The translations under genes were made by a program, and so were the position numbers. The notes beneath the pieces are model-generated. The model searched no databases. It was not told where the DNA came from and worked only from the letters and a program-made list of their open reading frames with translations. Source: an uncultured Corynebacterium sp. (GTDB lineage Bacteria; Actinomycetota; Actinomycetes; Mycobacteriales; Mycobacteriaceae). From it: a stretch of 23,319 nt of DNA. The DNA lies in assembly GCF_947253065.1 (NCBI RefSeq), contig NZ_CAMXWS010000031.1, forward strand, positions 1 to 23,319, read 5' to 3'. Below, one piece after another: positions 21,919 to 23,319 of the stretch; within the stretch, counting starts at the first letter, position 1; the number at the start of each line of letters is the position of its first letter.

Positions 21919-23319
21919 GGCGCGAATGCGGTCATGGCCAGGTAGGCCTCGCTGAAATGAGCGGGGTTGTCCAGGCTGATCTCACACAGCTTCTGAATTT
22001 TGGCGATCCGGGTGCGCACGGTGTGCCGGTGCACCCCGAGTGCCTCGGCAGTGCCACCCAGCTGGGCACTGTGCCGCAGATACTGTGCCAACGTGATTTC
22101 ATAATCCGTCCCATGGGCGGCGTCATAGCTGACAAGCCGACCAAAGATCTCCTCGTACCGGGCAGCGAGTGCCTCTGCGACTCCCGGTTCACGCAGCCAC
22201 GGCAAGCCCGAATCATTGGTTTGGGCGACATCACCGGGCTTGAGCGTTTTTGTTCTTAAGGCCAGCTGGTCAATTTGCTCGAGAGTCAATTGCTTCAACT
22301 GCACCGGACTTCCCACGGCGATGCGGACGCGATCGCTGTGCTCGCCAAGATCATCCAAGACACTGCGCACGCTCGCCTCCGGCCGGACAGCGAGCAGGAA
22401 AGCAGCCTCGGAAATATTGAGCGCGTGCAGGAGTTCATCGCGCTGTTGTGCTTCCCTATCTAGCTTTTCCCACACCGTCTGCATCGCAAGGCGGGATTGT
22501 GCGGCAATGACGATGGGGCGGGTGAAACCGTCAGCGTCGAGAGGCGAATCCAACGTGTCGGCATAAAGATCACTGGAGTCGTCTGCCCCGTCGTTGATGC
22601 CGAGCTGGAGCCGAAGCGCGAAGGAATTGAGCTGATTGTGTATACGTCGCAATTGCGCTGGCCGGGCTAGAAGCGTGGCGGCGAGTCCAGCGTAGTGGCG
22701 GATCAGCGAACGGTCTTCATCAGTGATCGCCCGCGTAGACGTCACCTCAACCGTGTATGGCTGTTGGGTCTCGGAGCTGATCTTGTAGGAGCTCGAATAG
22801 GTCTTCTTCATGGCGTTGAAGCTGCGTGAGACCTGTTCGGCGAGCAGTCGCCCATTTGGGTCTTTGATTCTCACCCGTGCTTCCAGCGCTTCCGCCGCAT
22901 CGCGCGTCAGTGCTCTCAGTTCGCCAGAAGTCGCTGTCCGGGTGAGTTTTTCTTGGGCTTGCAGCAAGAGCTGCTGGGCGTGGTCGCGTTGTTGTTGTTC
23001 CGCGGTGGTGCGGCGGTGCCGTTCGTCGTTGACCGCGCTCAAGATCCGAGAGAATGGCACGGGCCGGGAGACCTCAAACAGCCCAATCCCCTGTTCGCGC
23101 ACGCTGTCCACCACCGCTTCAGGCACCGCGTCGAACACGCTGCTGATGCCAAAACCAATGGCCACAGCCCCTTTCCCAGCAAGGTGCGCGATGTAATTGT
23201 GCAGGTCCTCCTCGCGGTCACGGAATGCAGCACCAACGGTGAGCACGAATGATTCCGGTTGAATGAAATTGCCGGGTTTTTCCAGCTCATTGGTCTGCAC
23301 GACGGTGAAAGACGGTTGG
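21915..23319 (-). CDS. PucR-family transcriptional regulator (5' end outside window)
   Basis: At least 468 residues of a PucR-type regulator. The N-terminal purine-catabolism-regulator domain is entered partway (SFVLTVGAAFRDREED to VPEAVVDSVREQGIGLFEV), so the start lies beyond the right edge; the GTG at 23300 is in frame but internal. A helical, Gln-rich linker (ERHRRTTAEQQQRDHAQQLLLQ-like, possibly coiled) joins it to a central GAF-like region. The C-terminal HTH_30 domain reads ITLAQYLRHSAQLGGTAEAL and VHRHTVRTRIAKIQKL. The family responds to purines, amino acids or GABA-type signals; the ligand and targets here are unknown. It converges on metI with overlapping stops. Confidence 0.87.
   Translation of the reverse strand, partial: QPSFTVVQTNELEKPGNFIQPESFVLTVGAAFRDREEDLHNYIAHLAGKGAVAIGFGISSVFDAVPEAVVDSVREQGIGLFEVSRPVPFSRILSAVNDERHRRTTAEQQQRDHAQQLLLQAQEKLTRTATSGELRALTRDAAEALEARVRIKDPNGRLLAEQVSRSFNAMKKTYSSSYKISSETQQPYTVEVTSTRAITDEDRSLIRHYAGLAATLLARPAQLRRIHNQLNSFALRLQLGINDGADDSSDLYADTLDSPLDADGFTRPIVIAAQSRLAMQTVWEKLDREAQQRDELLHALNISEAAFLLAVRPEASVRSVLDDLGEHSDRVRIAVGSPVQLKQLTLEQIDQLALRTKTLKPGDVAQTNDSGLPWLREPGVAEALAARYEEIFGRLVSYDAAHGTDYEITLAQYLRHSAQLGGTAEALGVHRHTVRTRIAKIQKLCEISLDNPAHFSEAYLAMTAFAP

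Overview
The window looks like chromosomal DNA from a Corynebacterium-type actinobacterium. The best evidence is the ordered block fhaA-fhaB-pstP-rodA-pbpA-pknA-pknB-crgA followed by a rhomboid protease and ppiA. This is the origin-proximal cell-shape and division block of Corynebacteriales. Further support comes from a McbR-type operator (a corynebacterial sulfur-metabolism repressor) and from TANNNT -10 boxes that lead directly into start codons. All genus and gene assignments come from reading translations and motifs; no database search was run.

Layout, left to right. Bases 1-1211 hold the 3' part of an M20-family metallopeptidase, followed by a succinate-semialdehyde dehydrogenase (gabD) with a hairpin after it. 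A reverse-strand HNH-nuclease gene comes next; an 8-bp tandem repeat lies just past its 3' end and a parS-like palindrome with a DnaA-box-like word lies just upstream. A cytoplasmic GH13 alpha-amylase-family enzyme is divergent from a TetR regulator, with a dyad between them. Then, on the reverse strand, come a three-part glutaminase-STAS-SRPBCC-like fusion, an aquaporin-family channel and tRNA-Leu(CAG).

Bases 8524-17440 are one tight seven-gene operon. Two FHA proteins, a PP2C phosphatase and two Ser/Thr kinases form the phospho-signalling module. RodA (SEDS glycosyltransferase) and PbpA (class B PBP) form the septal or elongation peptidoglycan synthase pair it controls. CrgA, a small division membrane protein, follows from its own promoter and ends in a clear intrinsic terminator.

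The 389-bp gap between the convergent crgA and rhomboid genes (17875-18263) is the only long non-coding stretch. It carries a DnaA-box cluster built around two near-identical inverted 21-bp dyads, without a dnaA gene nearby. After it lie the reverse-strand ppiA-rhomboid pair. Divergent from ppiA is a methionine-type ABC importer operon (metQ-metN-metI) with a McbR-like operator against its -35 box. The window ends inside a reverse-strand PucR-type regulator.

The most unusual observations are these: the non-oriC DnaA-box cluster; the parS-like site upstream of the HNH gene; a shared TANNNT-N7-ATG architecture at five starts, implying leaderless mRNAs; an in-frame internal start with a strong Shine-Dalgarno sequence exactly at the FhaA linker; the glutaminase fusion; an aquaporin lacking the filter arginine; and a MetN lacking its usual C-terminal sensor domain.
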